Source of the DNA: Comamonadaceae bacterium
Lineage (GTDB): Bacteria > Pseudomonadota > Gammaproteobacteria > Burkholderiales > Burkholderiaceae_C
DNA length: 64,000 nt
NCBI GenBank assembly: GCA_947448735.1
Contig: CANFOS010000019.1
Location: 1-64,000, forward strand
Direction of reading: 5' to 3'
The notes below the pieces were generated by a model. That model saw only the letters and a program-made list of their open reading frames with translations, made no database searches and was not told the origin of the DNA. A program made the translations under genes and the position numbers. The stretch's first letter is position 1; every line of letters begins with the position of its first letter. This document shows, piece after piece, positions 50,214-57,875 of this stretch.

Positions 50214-51098
50214 ATGCTTCCGTTCCTCCGGCATCTGTCGGATGGGGGCGAACACTCGCTACGCGATGCCGAAGATCGGTTGGCCGAACACTTCAAATTG
50301 AGTCCAGCGGAGCGTGCTGCCCTGCTGCCCTCCGGTCAGCAGGGCATTTTCAAGAACCGTATCGGATGGGCTCGCACATACTTAAAGAAGGCCGCGCTCC
50401 TTGAGTCCCCGAAGCGGGCAGTCTTCAAAATTACGGAGCGTGGCGCGAAGATACTCGGGGCGAACCCGGCGAGGATCGACGTTAAGTTTCTGGAGCAGTT
50501 CCCTGAATTCATCGACTTTCGGGACGCCTCGAAGCCTGAAAACGGTGGCGCGGCAACTAGCGAACTCCCGCCGACAAAGACCACGCCTGAAGAGGCCATT
50601 GAGCTTGCGCACCAAGGGCTGCGCGAGCAACTTGCCGCTGAACTACTCGGTCGAATTCTTGGCTGCTCCCCCACCTTCTTTGAGCAGCTCGTCGTCGAAC
50701 TACTGGTGAAGATGGGCTATGGCGGCTCCAGACGCGACGCTGGTGAACGAATCGGGCAGACGGGCGACGGTGGTATCGATGGAATCATCAAGGAGGATCG
50801 GCTAGGTCTCGACACGATCTTCATCCAAGCCAAGCGATGGCAAGGCTCAGTCGGCAGGCCAGAGATTCAGAAATTCGTTGGCGCGTTGCAAGGTCAGCGA
50901 GCAAAGAAGGGTGTCTTCATCACCACGTCCAGCTACACAGCGGAAGCAGCAGACTATGCGACGCGCATCGACACGAAAGTCGTGCTGATTGATGGGAAGC
51001 AACTTGCCGGGTTGATGATTGACTTTGACGTAGGCGTAGCACCGGCGGCAACATACGTCGTGAAGCGAATCGACTCTGACTATTTTGAAGAGTCGTAA
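50214..51098 (+). CDS. mrr: Mrr-type restriction endonuclease, N-terminus interrupted by TGA
   Basis: Mrr-like type IV restriction enzyme of 294 residues from ATG 50214; it cleaves methylated DNA in known members. The N-terminal winged helix (SPAERAALLPSGQQGIFKNRIGWARTYLKKAALLESPKRAVFKITERG) precedes the PD-(D/E)xK-like domain: LVVELLVKMGYGGSR, GQTGDGGIDGIIKED (Asp), FIQAKRWQGSVGRPEIQKFVGALQG (Gln-x-Lys). Eight codons in the same frame upstream, ATG 50187 reading MTIPDYQS, match the family start but end in TGA immediately followed by ATG 50214. The enzyme may therefore be made by re-initiation, or the gene is weakened. An attC left half follows the stop. Confidence 0.85.
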   Translation: MLPFLRHLSDGGEHSLRDAEDRLAEHFKLSPAERAALLPSGQQGIFKNRIGWARTYLKKAALLESPKRAVFKITERGAKILGANPARIDVKFLEQFPEFIDFRDASKPENGGAATSELPPTKTTPEEAIELAHQGLREQLAAELLGRILGCSPTFFEQLVVELLVKMGYGGSRRDAGERIGQTGDGGIDGIIKEDRLGLDTIFIQAKRWQGSVGRPEIQKFVGALQGQRAKKGVFITTSSYTAEAADYATRIDTKVVLIDGKQLAGLMIDFDVGVAPAATYVVKRIDSDYFEES

Positions 51099-51104
51099 AG
51101 CGAT

Positions 51105-51128
51105 GCCTCACCAGTCGTTCGAGCGGAA
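51105..51128 (+). other. Left half of an attC site after mrr
   Basis: GCCTCAC followed by CAGTCGTTCGAGCGGA. TCGTTCGAGCGGA matches 12 of 13 bases of the L'' box in the good attC at 47502, and the spacing from the R''-like heptamer is right. The matching right half is not found; an interspersed repeat follows at 51176. Confidence 0.5.
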
Positions 51129-51175
51129 ACGTGCAGCTTTGAAGCTAAAACCGCCACTTCAACCCCACATCACCC

Positions 51176-51233
51176 AATTTTAGCCCTACAGCCCAATAAA
51201 AACAAAGTCGATCCGCTCCTGATTTAAGAGCAC
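51176..51233 (-). repeat. Interspersed repeat, family 1 (copy I)
   Basis: On the minus strand: GGTGCTCTTAAATCAGGAGC, TTTTTATTGGGCTG and TAGGGCTAAAATTGGG. It lies between the end of the cassette region and the patatin gene. Confidence 0.65.
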
Positions 51234-51237
51234 CCCT

Positions 51238-52161
51238 TCACCGCCCCAGCGGCGCATCCCCCGCCAGCCGCGCCTTCAGCGCGGGCAATGCCGCCAGCAT
51301 CGCTGCCCTGCCCGCGTCGATGGCGCGCTGGCGGGACGTGAAGTCTGCGCTTCTCAGGCCGGCTTGCGATGGCCGCACCACCAGGTCTGCGCCCTTGAGT
51401 TCAAAGTCATTGATGCTTTTGCCCATGATGGCGAAGGTTTGCAGCAGGATTTGCAGGCTGCCGTCTGCGGCGTTGGCCTCTGGCGGGTTGGAGATGTCGA
51501 CGGCGATCACCAGGTCGGCGCCCATTTGCCGGGCAAAGCGCACTGGCACGGGTGACACCAGCCCGCCATCGACATACTCGCGGCCATTGATCTTGACGGG
51601 TACAAACACGGCGGGCACGGCGCTGGAAGCACGCACGGCCGTGCCGGTATCGCCTTTTTGAAACAGCACCGCGTTGCCGTTGCCCAAGTCAGTGGCGACT
51701 ATGCCCAGCGGGATGGCCATGTTCTCCATCTGGCGCCCTGCCACCAGTTCATTGACGTATTTGGCCAGCGCGTCACCCCTGAACATGCCGCGCCCAAAGA
51801 TCGGCAGCATCCAGTCGGTGATGGCCACTTCTTCCATGTTCAGGGCGGTTTGCTGCAATTGGGCGCTGGTCTTGCCGCTGGCGTAAAGGGCAGCAACCAA
51901 GCTGCCTGCCGATGTGCCAACCACCAGTTGCGGCCTGATGCCGGCTTCTTCGAGCACGGCGATCACGCCCACATGGGCAAAGCCGCGCGCCGCGCCGCCG
52001 CCCAGCGCCAGGCCCAACTTCAAGGGCTTTTGCATGGTGGGCGATGCGACTGTGGCCGGTGGCGCTGGCGTACTGGCGCAGCCGCTAAAAAATATCAAGC
52101 CCATCAACCCAAAACAAATGAGAACTATTCGCGTTTGTATTAAGATAGGTCCATCATTCAT
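51238..52161 (-). CDS. Patatin-like phospholipase, predicted lipoprotein
   Basis: Patatin-family serine hydrolase. Gly-rich oxyanion motif GLALGGGAARGFAHVGVIAVLEE, nucleophile GTSAGSLVAALYASG and the Asp of YVDGGLVSPVPVRFARQMGADLVIAVDISNP are all present. The signal sequence TRIVLICFGLMGLIFFSGC ends in a lipobox, so the protein is probably anchored in the membrane facing the periplasm. The start is uncertain: ATG 52161 is used here, with ATG 52176 and 52182 possible, all within 20 bp of the start of the divergent binding-protein gene. RssA-like E. coli homologues are cytoplasmic; function unknown. Confidence 0.85.
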   Translation of the reverse strand: MNDGPILIQTRIVLICFGLMGLIFFSGCASTPAPPATVASPTMQKPLKLGLALGGGAARGFAHVGVIAVLEEAGIRPQLVVGTSAGSLVAALYASGKTSAQLQQTALNMEEVAITDWMLPIFGRGMFRGDALAKYVNELVAGRQMENMAIPLGIVATDLGNGNAVLFQKGDTGTAVRASSAVPAVFVPVKINGREYVDGGLVSPVPVRFARQMGADLVIAVDISNPPEANAADGSLQILLQTFAIMGKSINDFELKGADLVVRPSQAGLRSADFTSRQRAIDAGRAAMLAALPALKARLAGDAPLGR

Positions 52162-52180
52162 TTTCAAGGTGTCCATTCGC

Positions 52181-53269
52181 ATGTTTAAAAAAGCTCCTAA
52201 AAAAGCGCCTGTATGGGCCGCTATCGCTTTTACCGCTTTTACCGCTTTTACCGCTGTTACAAGCTTGGGCACGGTGGGCGTTGCCACGGCTCAAGAGCAG
52301 GTGCTGAACCTGTATTCTGCCCGCCACTACCAGACCGACGAGGCGCTTTACAGCAACTTCAGCAAAGCCACGGGCATCAAGATCAACCGCGTGGACGCAG
52401 ACGATGCCGGTATTTTGGCCCGCTTGAAGGCCGAAGGCACGGCCTCGCCTGCCGACGTGATTTTGCTGGTCGACGCCGCGCGCCTGGTCAAGGGCGATGC
52501 CGAGGGCTTGTTTTTGCCCATCAAGTCGCCACTGCTAGAGGCCGCCATTCCGGCCCCGCTGCGCGCCAAAGCCAGTGTTGAGGGCACCACCTGGTTTGGC
52601 TTTTCTACCCGCGCCCGTGTGGTGGCCTACGACAAAACCCGCGTAAAAAAGGCGGATGTGGACACCTATGAAAAGCTGGCTGACCCGAAAAACAAGGGTT
52701 TGCTGTGCACGCGTTCGGGCTCGCACCCGTACAACCTGTCGCTGTTTGGCGCGGTCACCGAGCACCTGGGCGAAGCAGGCACTGAAGCCTGGCTCAAAGG
52801 CCTGGTGGCCAATATGGCGCGCAACCCACAGGGCGGCGACAGTGACCAATTAAAAGCGGTGGCCAGCGGCGAATGCGGCATCGCCCTGAGCAACACCTAC
52901 TACATTGCCCGCATGATGCGCTCGACCGCACCCGCAGACAAAGCCGTGATGGACAAGCTCGACATCGTGTTTCCAAACCAGGCCACGTGGGGCACGCACG
53001 TCAACATTGCCGGGGCAGCCGTGGCCAAAAACGCCAAAAACAGCGCCAACGCTGTTCGGTTCATGGAATACCTGGCCAGCCCAGCGGCGCAAGACTACTT
53101 TGCCAATGGCAACAACGAGTACCCGGTGGTCGCTGGGGTGAAGTCAAACAACCCGGCTTTAACAGCCATGAGCGGCGGGCCGTTCAAGAGCGAAACCATT
53201 CCACTGGCAGTCATAGGCGGCAACCAGACCAAGGTGCAGCAAATGCTGGACCGGGTTGGCTACAAGTAG
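52181..53269 (+). CDS. Iron(III)-type ABC transporter periplasmic binding protein
   Basis: A 362-residue FbpA/FutA-like receptor from ATG 52181, with AAGGTG 8 nt upstream. The signal peptide contains a run AFTAFTAFTAV coded by a 9-bp tandem repeat. The mature part opens VLNLYSARHYQTDEALYSNFSKATGIKINRVDADDAGILARLKAEG, the SBP_bac_8/Fbp hallmark with an N-terminal Tyr-Ser-Ala-Arg-His. Typical iron ligands such as the C-terminal paired tyrosines appear in SNTYYIARM near residue 240. No permease or ATPase genes are adjacent. The start codon lies 19 bp from the presumed start of the divergent patatin gene. Confidence 0.88.
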   Translation: MFKKAPKKAPVWAAIAFTAFTAFTAVTSLGTVGVATAQEQVLNLYSARHYQTDEALYSNFSKATGIKINRVDADDAGILARLKAEGTASPADVILLVDAARLVKGDAEGLFLPIKSPLLEAAIPAPLRAKASVEGTTWFGFSTRARVVAYDKTRVKKADVDTYEKLADPKNKGLLCTRSGSHPYNLSLFGAVTEHLGEAGTEAWLKGLVANMARNPQGGDSDQLKAVASGECGIALSNTYYIARMMRSTAPADKAVMDKLDIVFPNQATWGTHVNIAGAAVAKNAKNSANAVRFMEYLASPAAQDYFANGNNEYPVVAGVKSNNPALTAMSGGPFKSETIPLAVIGGNQTKVQQMLDRVGYK

Positions 53270-53302
53270 GCGTTGCTGATTGGGCCATAATTTGGGTTGA
53301 CG

Positions 53303-53318
53303 TTGACGTTAACGTCAA
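53303..53318 (+). promoter_or_regulatory. Perfect 16-bp palindrome upstream of an SDR gene
   Basis: TTGACGTTAACGTCAA is a perfect dyad. It lies within longer arms ATTTGGGTTGACGTT and AACGTCAATCCAAAT (14 of 15 paired) that enclose GACGTT. The sequence resembles MerR-family LiuR-type sites in fatty-acid/branched-chain degradation regulons, from memory. It ends 33 bp before the start codon. Confidence 0.6.
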
Positions 53319-53351
53319 TCCAAATTTTATCGTTTTTACAGGAACATCATC

Positions 53352-54110
53352 ATGGACATCGCAGGCAAAGTTTTTATCGTGACCGGTGGCGCATCGGGCC
53401 TGGGTGAAGGCACGGCGCGCATGCTGGCGGCCAACGGCGGCACGGTGGTGATTGCCGACATGCAGGTTGAAAAAGGCGAAGCCATCGCCAAAGACATTGG
53501 CGGCGCATTCGTCAAGTGCGATGTGAGCAGCGAGGCCGATGGCCAGGCCGTGGTGGCCAAAGCGGTCAGCATGGGCAAGCTGATGGGCTTGGTGAACTGT
53601 GCCGGCATTGCCCCAGCCGAAAAAACCATCGGCAAAAACGGCGCCCACAGCCTGGCCGTGTTCAGCAAAACCATCACCGTCAATTTGGTGGGCAGTTTCA
53701 ACATGATTCGCCTGGCCTCTGATGCGATGAGCAAGAACGAGCCCGAAGCCACCGGCGAGCGCGGGGTGCTGATTTCAACCGCATCGGTGGCAGCCTATGA
53801 CGGCCAGATGGGCCAGGCCGCCTACAGCGCGTCCAAAGGCGGCGTGGTTGGCATGACGCTGCCGATTGCCCGAGATTTGGCGCGCAACGGCATTCGCAAC
53901 ATGACGATTGCACCAGGCATTTTTGGCACACCGATGATGTTTGGCATGCCCAAAGAAGTTCAAGACTCGCTGGCAGCCGCCGTGCCCTTTCCTAGCCGCC
54001 TGGGCACGCCTGAGGACTACGCCAAACTGGCCAAGCACATTTTTGAAAACGACATGCTCAATGGCGAGGTGATCCGGCTGGATGGCGCGATTCGGATGGC
54101 GCCGCGCTGA
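53352..54110 (+). CDS. SDR family dehydrogenase, 3-hydroxyacyl-CoA dehydrogenase type II-like
   Basis: A short-chain dehydrogenase of 252 residues. Nucleotide site GKVFIVTGGASGLGEGTARMLA, LVNCAGIAPAEK, the catalytic Ser in ISTASVAAYDGQMGQAAYSASKGGV with Tyr and Lys, and IAPGIFGTPMMFGMP are the hallmarks of 17-beta-HSD10/type II 3-hydroxyacyl-CoA dehydrogenases, which act in isoleucine and fatty-acid degradation. Upstream is a perfect 16-bp palindrome consistent with regulation by a LiuR-like protein. It stands alone; a strong terminator follows. Confidence 0.88.
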   Translation: MDIAGKVFIVTGGASGLGEGTARMLAANGGTVVIADMQVEKGEAIAKDIGGAFVKCDVSSEADGQAVVAKAVSMGKLMGLVNCAGIAPAEKTIGKNGAHSLAVFSKTITVNLVGSFNMIRLASDAMSKNEPEATGERGVLISTASVAAYDGQMGQAAYSASKGGVVGMTLPIARDLARNGIRNMTIAPGIFGTPMMFGMPKEVQDSLAAAVPFPSRLGTPEDYAKLAKHIFENDMLNGEVIRLDGAIRMAPR

Positions 54111-54114
54111 TATT

Positions 54115-54172
54115 GGCTTGCTATTTATTCAGGAGCTAGATACCAAGGTTTTCATTGGCCTACGGCCATAAA
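54115..54172 (+). repeat. Interspersed repeat, family 1 (copy H)
   Basis: Reads TTGCTATTTATTCAGGAGCTAGATACC and then TTTTCATTGGCCTACGGCC, starting 5 bp after the SDR stop and just before the terminator. Confidence 0.7.
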
Positions 54173-54180
54173 CTACTCAA

Positions 54181-54224
54181 AAACCATCATCAAGCCTGCT
54201 TTCTGGCTTGTTGATGGTTTTTTT
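54181..54224 (+). terminator. Strong Rho-independent terminator
   Basis: AAACCATCATCAAGCC / GGCTTGTTGATGGTTT (16-nt arms, one G-U wobble) with an 8-nt loop and a T run. It ends the SDR transcript and insulates the downstream gamma-glutamyltransferase gene. Confidence 0.88.
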
Positions 54225-54286
54225 ACTTAGGCATCACACCCCGGCGTAATATGTCAGCTTGTTTTTGCCGCTTGACCAGATGCCTC

Positions 54287-56131
54287 ATGAAACGCCTCTT
54301 CACGTCCTTTGCCTTGGCCACCCTGCTGGCGGCCTGCGCCACAGCCACTACCCCCTTTGCTGACAGCACGCCAGCGCAGCCAGAGGGCTCGTCTGGCTAT
54401 ACCGCCAAACCCGGCTGGGCCAGCACCCGATTTGCTGTCGCTGCCGCCAACCCCCTGGCCACCGACGCCGGGCTGCAAATGCTGCGCGCAGGCGGCTCGG
54501 CCATTGATGCGGCGGTGGCGGTGCAAATGGTGCTGACGCTGGTTGAGCCGCAATCGAGCGGTATTGGCGGCGGCGCTTTTTTGCTGCATTCATCTGGCGG
54601 CAAGGTCGAAGCGTTTGATGGCCGCGAAACCGCACCTGCGGGCGTCGATGAGAAACTGTTCATCGCTGCCGATGGCCAAGCCATGGCGTTTGACGACGCG
54701 GTGGTCGGCGGCCGCGCAGTCGGCGTGCCCGGCACCGTCAAGATGATGGAGGCGGCGCACCAGCAATACGGCAAGCTGCCTTGGGCGCAACTGTTTGTAC
54801 CGGCCATCACACTGGCTGAAAGCGGCTTTAAGGTCAGCCCGCGCCTGGCCTTGCTGTTGGCCAGCGACGCGCATTTGAAAAAAGACCCCGCCGCTGCCGC
54901 TTTCTATTACAAACCTGATGGCGGCGCGCTGGCAGCAGGCGCACTGCTTAAAAACCCCGCCTTGGCCGATGTGCTGCGGCAGATCGCCACCAAGGGCGCC
55001 AGCGCCATGCATGAAGGCAGCATTGCCCAAGCCATGGTGACCAAGGTGCAGCGCCACCCAACCAACCCCGGCAAGCTGGCCATGAGCGACCTGGCCAGCT
55101 ACCAGGTCAAAAAGCGCGAACCAATCTGCACTGATTACGCCGCAGCACAGCGTGCCTACAAGATTTGCGGCATGCCGCCACCGAGCTCGGGCGCGATTGC
55201 GGTGGGGCAAATCTTGGGCATTTTGGCCCACACCAACGCGCCCAACTTGCCGCTGGCAAGGGGCTTGGGCGGCGTGCCCGGCACCACCGCGCCAAGCCCT
55301 TCTGCCAACTGGCTGCATCTGTACACCGAAGCATCACGCCTGGCCTTTGCCGACCGCGCCCAGTACCTGGGCGACCCTGACTTTGTAGCTGCGCCCGGCG
55401 GCAACTGGATGAGCCTGCTGGCCCCCGCCTACCTGAAAGACCGCGCCGCCCTGATTGCCCAGCAGCCCGGCGGCCAAAGCATGATGATCGCCAAACCCGG
55501 CCTGCCCGGCCCGGTCAAAACCGCCTACGCGCCCATGCCTGAGCAGACGGAATACGGCACCTCGCACATCAGCATCATGGACGGCTACGGCAACGCGCTG
55601 GCCATGACCACCACGATTGAAGACGCCTTTGGCGCGCGCCAGCTGACCGACGGCGGCACCGGCAAAGCAGGCGGCTTTTTGCTGAACAACGAGCTGACCG
55701 ACTTCAGCTTTGCACCAACAGATGCAGATGGCAAACCGATTGCCAACCGCGTGCAACCCGGCAAGCGCCCCCGCTCGTCGATGGCCCCCACGCTGGTGTT
55801 TGACAAAACCACCGGCCAAATTGTGATGAGCGGCGGCAGCCCCGGCGGCTCGCTGATCATTCACTACACCGCCAAGCTGCTGTACGGCACGCTGAACTGG
55901 GGCCTGAACGCCCAGCAGGCGATTGACCTGCCCAACTTTGCATCATTGAACGGCCCCAGCCTGCTGGAAGAAAAGCGTTTTGACCCAGCCACAGTCAACG
56001 CCCTGCGCGCGCGCGGCGCACCCCTGCGCGAGATCAACATGACCAGCGGCCTGCAGGCGATTCAAAAAACAGGCACGGGCTTTTTTGGCGGCGCCGACCC
56101 ACGGCGCGAGGGCGTGGTGCTGGGGGACTAA
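54287..56131 (+). CDS. ggt: Gamma-glutamyltransferase
   Basis: A 614-residue GGT from ATG 54287, whose signal ends in the lipobox LAAC, so a lipoprotein is likely. GGT cleaves the gamma-glutamyl bond of glutathione in the periplasm. Large-subunit motifs: AGGSAIDAAVAVQMVLTLVEPQSSGIGGGAFLL near 75-105 and FDGRETAPAG near 118. The autoprocessing site reads TEYGTSHISIMD, with the nucleophile Thr beginning the small subunit near 425. The segment NRVQPGKRPRSSMAPTLVF and GGSPGGSLI (oxyanion hole) follow. The usual TTH is TSH here but the catalytic Thr is kept. Confidence 0.93.
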   Translation: MKRLFTSFALATLLAACATATTPFADSTPAQPEGSSGYTAKPGWASTRFAVAAANPLATDAGLQMLRAGGSAIDAAVAVQMVLTLVEPQSSGIGGGAFLLHSSGGKVEAFDGRETAPAGVDEKLFIAADGQAMAFDDAVVGGRAVGVPGTVKMMEAAHQQYGKLPWAQLFVPAITLAESGFKVSPRLALLLASDAHLKKDPAAAAFYYKPDGGALAAGALLKNPALADVLRQIATKGASAMHEGSIAQAMVTKVQRHPTNPGKLAMSDLASYQVKKREPICTDYAAAQRAYKICGMPPPSSGAIAVGQILGILAHTNAPNLPLARGLGGVPGTTAPSPSANWLHLYTEASRLAFADRAQYLGDPDFVAAPGGNWMSLLAPAYLKDRAALIAQQPGGQSMMIAKPGLPGPVKTAYAPMPEQTEYGTSHISIMDGYGNALAMTTTIEDAFGARQLTDGGTGKAGGFLLNNELTDFSFAPTDADGKPIANRVQPGKRPRSSMAPTLVFDKTTGQIVMSGGSPGGSLIIHYTAKLLYGTLNWGLNAQQAIDLPNFASLNGPSLLEEKRFDPATVNALRARGAPLREINMTSGLQAIQKTGTGFFGGADPRREGVVLGD

Positions 56132-56226
56132 AGCGCCCTGCTTTGAGGTGCAGATTCCGTCGTGTCACGGCCTTGCCAGCACAGTCGGCCAGCGTCAAAG
56201 CCCGATATTTCAGTCTTGCGGTCTCG

Positions 56227-57840
56227 TCAACCAGCAGCCTCTGCCTCGTCCTGACCAGCGGCGCGGTAACCGGCCAGCACGTCGTCCCACGGTACGACGC
56301 CGACGCGGTCAGCCCATGCATCCCACTGCCGGGCCAGTTTGTGAACGATGTCAGGCTGCTGAGCCGCCAGGTCAGTCATCTCGGCCCGATCGGTGTCCAT
56401 GTCGTAGAGCTCCCAGGGCCTGGGGTACTCGCGCACCAGTTTCCAGCGACCGCGCCGTATGGCGGCGTTGCCGGTGTGCTCCCAGTACAGGGTATGGTCA
56501 GTCGCCTGGCCGCCGCGCAGATCCGGCAAGAAGCTGGCGCCTTCGCATGGCGGAATATTCTGGCCCCTCGCGTTTGCAGGGTACGGGACCTGCGCTGCCT
56601 GCAGGATCGTCGGTAACACGTCGGTGAGCTGAAACGGCGCCCGGACAATGGCGCCATTGGCCAGCCCTCCTGCGGGCCAATGCACGATCAATGGCGTGGC
56701 GATGCCGCCCTCATGCGTCCAGCGCTTGTACAGCCGAAAAGGCGTGTTGGACAAGTTGGCCCAGGCGCGGCCATAGCTTGCATAGGTGTCTTCCGGTCCC
56801 GGAACAATGGCGGGTTCGTTGCCGACCTGCAGCTCGCGGCCATTGCGCGGCCTCAGGCGGTTCAGGTCCGGCCTGCGCTGCTTGAAAGCCTCGGCGCTGC
56901 CGTCCAGCGGAAGAACCTCGGCACAAGCCCCGTTGTCCGACAGAAAAAACACCAGGGTGTTGTCAAGTTGCCCCGTTTCCTCGAGCACGGCCAGGATATT
57001 GCCGATGCCCTGGTCCATCTGGTGCACTTGCGCCGCATAAACCTCCATGCGGCGGGCCTCCCAAGCTTTATGTTGCGCATCTTTCCACGCCGGCTCTGCG
57101 GGATCGCGCTCGCATTCCTGCACCGCATCTGCCAGCATGCCGGACTCACGCAGCCGCTGCATGCGCCGTTCACGCAGCACGTCCCAACCTTCGTCGTAAA
57201 GGCCCCGTTGTTTGGCGATATCTTCCTCGCGCGCCTGCAGCGGCCAGTGCGGGGCGGTGAACGCGGCGTACATAAAAAACGGCTGCTTGCCCTGTGACTG
57301 TTCACGCAAAAAGGCGCAAGCCTCGTTGGTGATGGCGTCGGTGTAGTGGTAGTCTGCTTGCCCAGTGGCTTCGGACTCCACATTGCGCTCGCCACGGGTG
57401 AGCGTTGCCGGCTGGAAGTACGAGCACGACCCGGCCAGTGTTCCGTAAAAGTGATCGAAGCCGCGTCTTGTCGGCCACGCCTCGTTGGCCTGCCGGATGT
57501 TTGACGCCAGGTGCCACTTACCAACCAGGGATGTCGCATACCCGGCGCCAGAAAGAATCTCTGCAACAGTGACGCAGCGGTCATTCAGCGAGCCGGGGTA
57601 GCCATGCGGGCGGTCGTCCTTCGTGAGGATGCCAATCCCTGTTTGGTGCGGATGCAGGCCCGTCAACAAAGAAGCCCTTGACGGGCTGCACCGGGCCGTG
57701 TTGTAGAACTGGGAAAAACGCACGCCACTGGCCGCCAGCCGGTCAATGTGAGGGGTCGCAATCTCGCTGCCATAGCAACCGATGTCTGAGAACCCCATGT
57801 CGTCGGCCACGATCAGGAGTACGTTGGGTTTTCTTTGCAT
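56227..57840 (-). CDS. Arylsulfatase-type sulfatase
   Basis: A formylglycine-dependent sulfatase of 537 residues. The metal-binding start KPNVLLIVADDMGFSDIGCYGSEIATPHIDRLA and the modification motif C51-S-P-S-R in NTARCSPSRASLLTGLHPHQTGIG are intact, so a formylglycine-generating enzyme is needed elsewhere. Other metal/sulfate residues are in SLVGKWHLA near 104, AAFTAPHWPLQA near 193 and FLSDNGACAEV near 295. No obvious signal peptide. It lies 35 bp downstream of a Bug-receptor gene on the same strand, so sulfonated or sulfated substrate uptake may be coupled. Substrate unknown. Confidence 0.9.
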   Translation of the reverse strand: MQRKPNVLLIVADDMGFSDIGCYGSEIATPHIDRLAASGVRFSQFYNTARCSPSRASLLTGLHPHQTGIGILTKDDRPHGYPGSLNDRCVTVAEILSGAGYATSLVGKWHLASNIRQANEAWPTRRGFDHFYGTLAGSCSYFQPATLTRGERNVESEATGQADYHYTDAITNEACAFLREQSQGKQPFFMYAAFTAPHWPLQAREEDIAKQRGLYDEGWDVLRERRMQRLRESGMLADAVQECERDPAEPAWKDAQHKAWEARRMEVYAAQVHQMDQGIGNILAVLEETGQLDNTLVFFLSDNGACAEVLPLDGSAEAFKQRRPDLNRLRPRNGRELQVGNEPAIVPGPEDTYASYGRAWANLSNTPFRLYKRWTHEGGIATPLIVHWPAGGLANGAIVRAPFQLTDVLPTILQAAQVPYPANARGQNIPPCEGASFLPDLRGGQATDHTLYWEHTGNAAIRRGRWKLVREYPRPWELYDMDTDRAEMTDLAAQQPDIVHKLARQWDAWADRVGVVPWDDVLAGYRAAGQDEAEAAG

Positions 57841-57875
57841 GGTTCTTGGGTTGAGTGATCGCCTGATGCCCAGGA

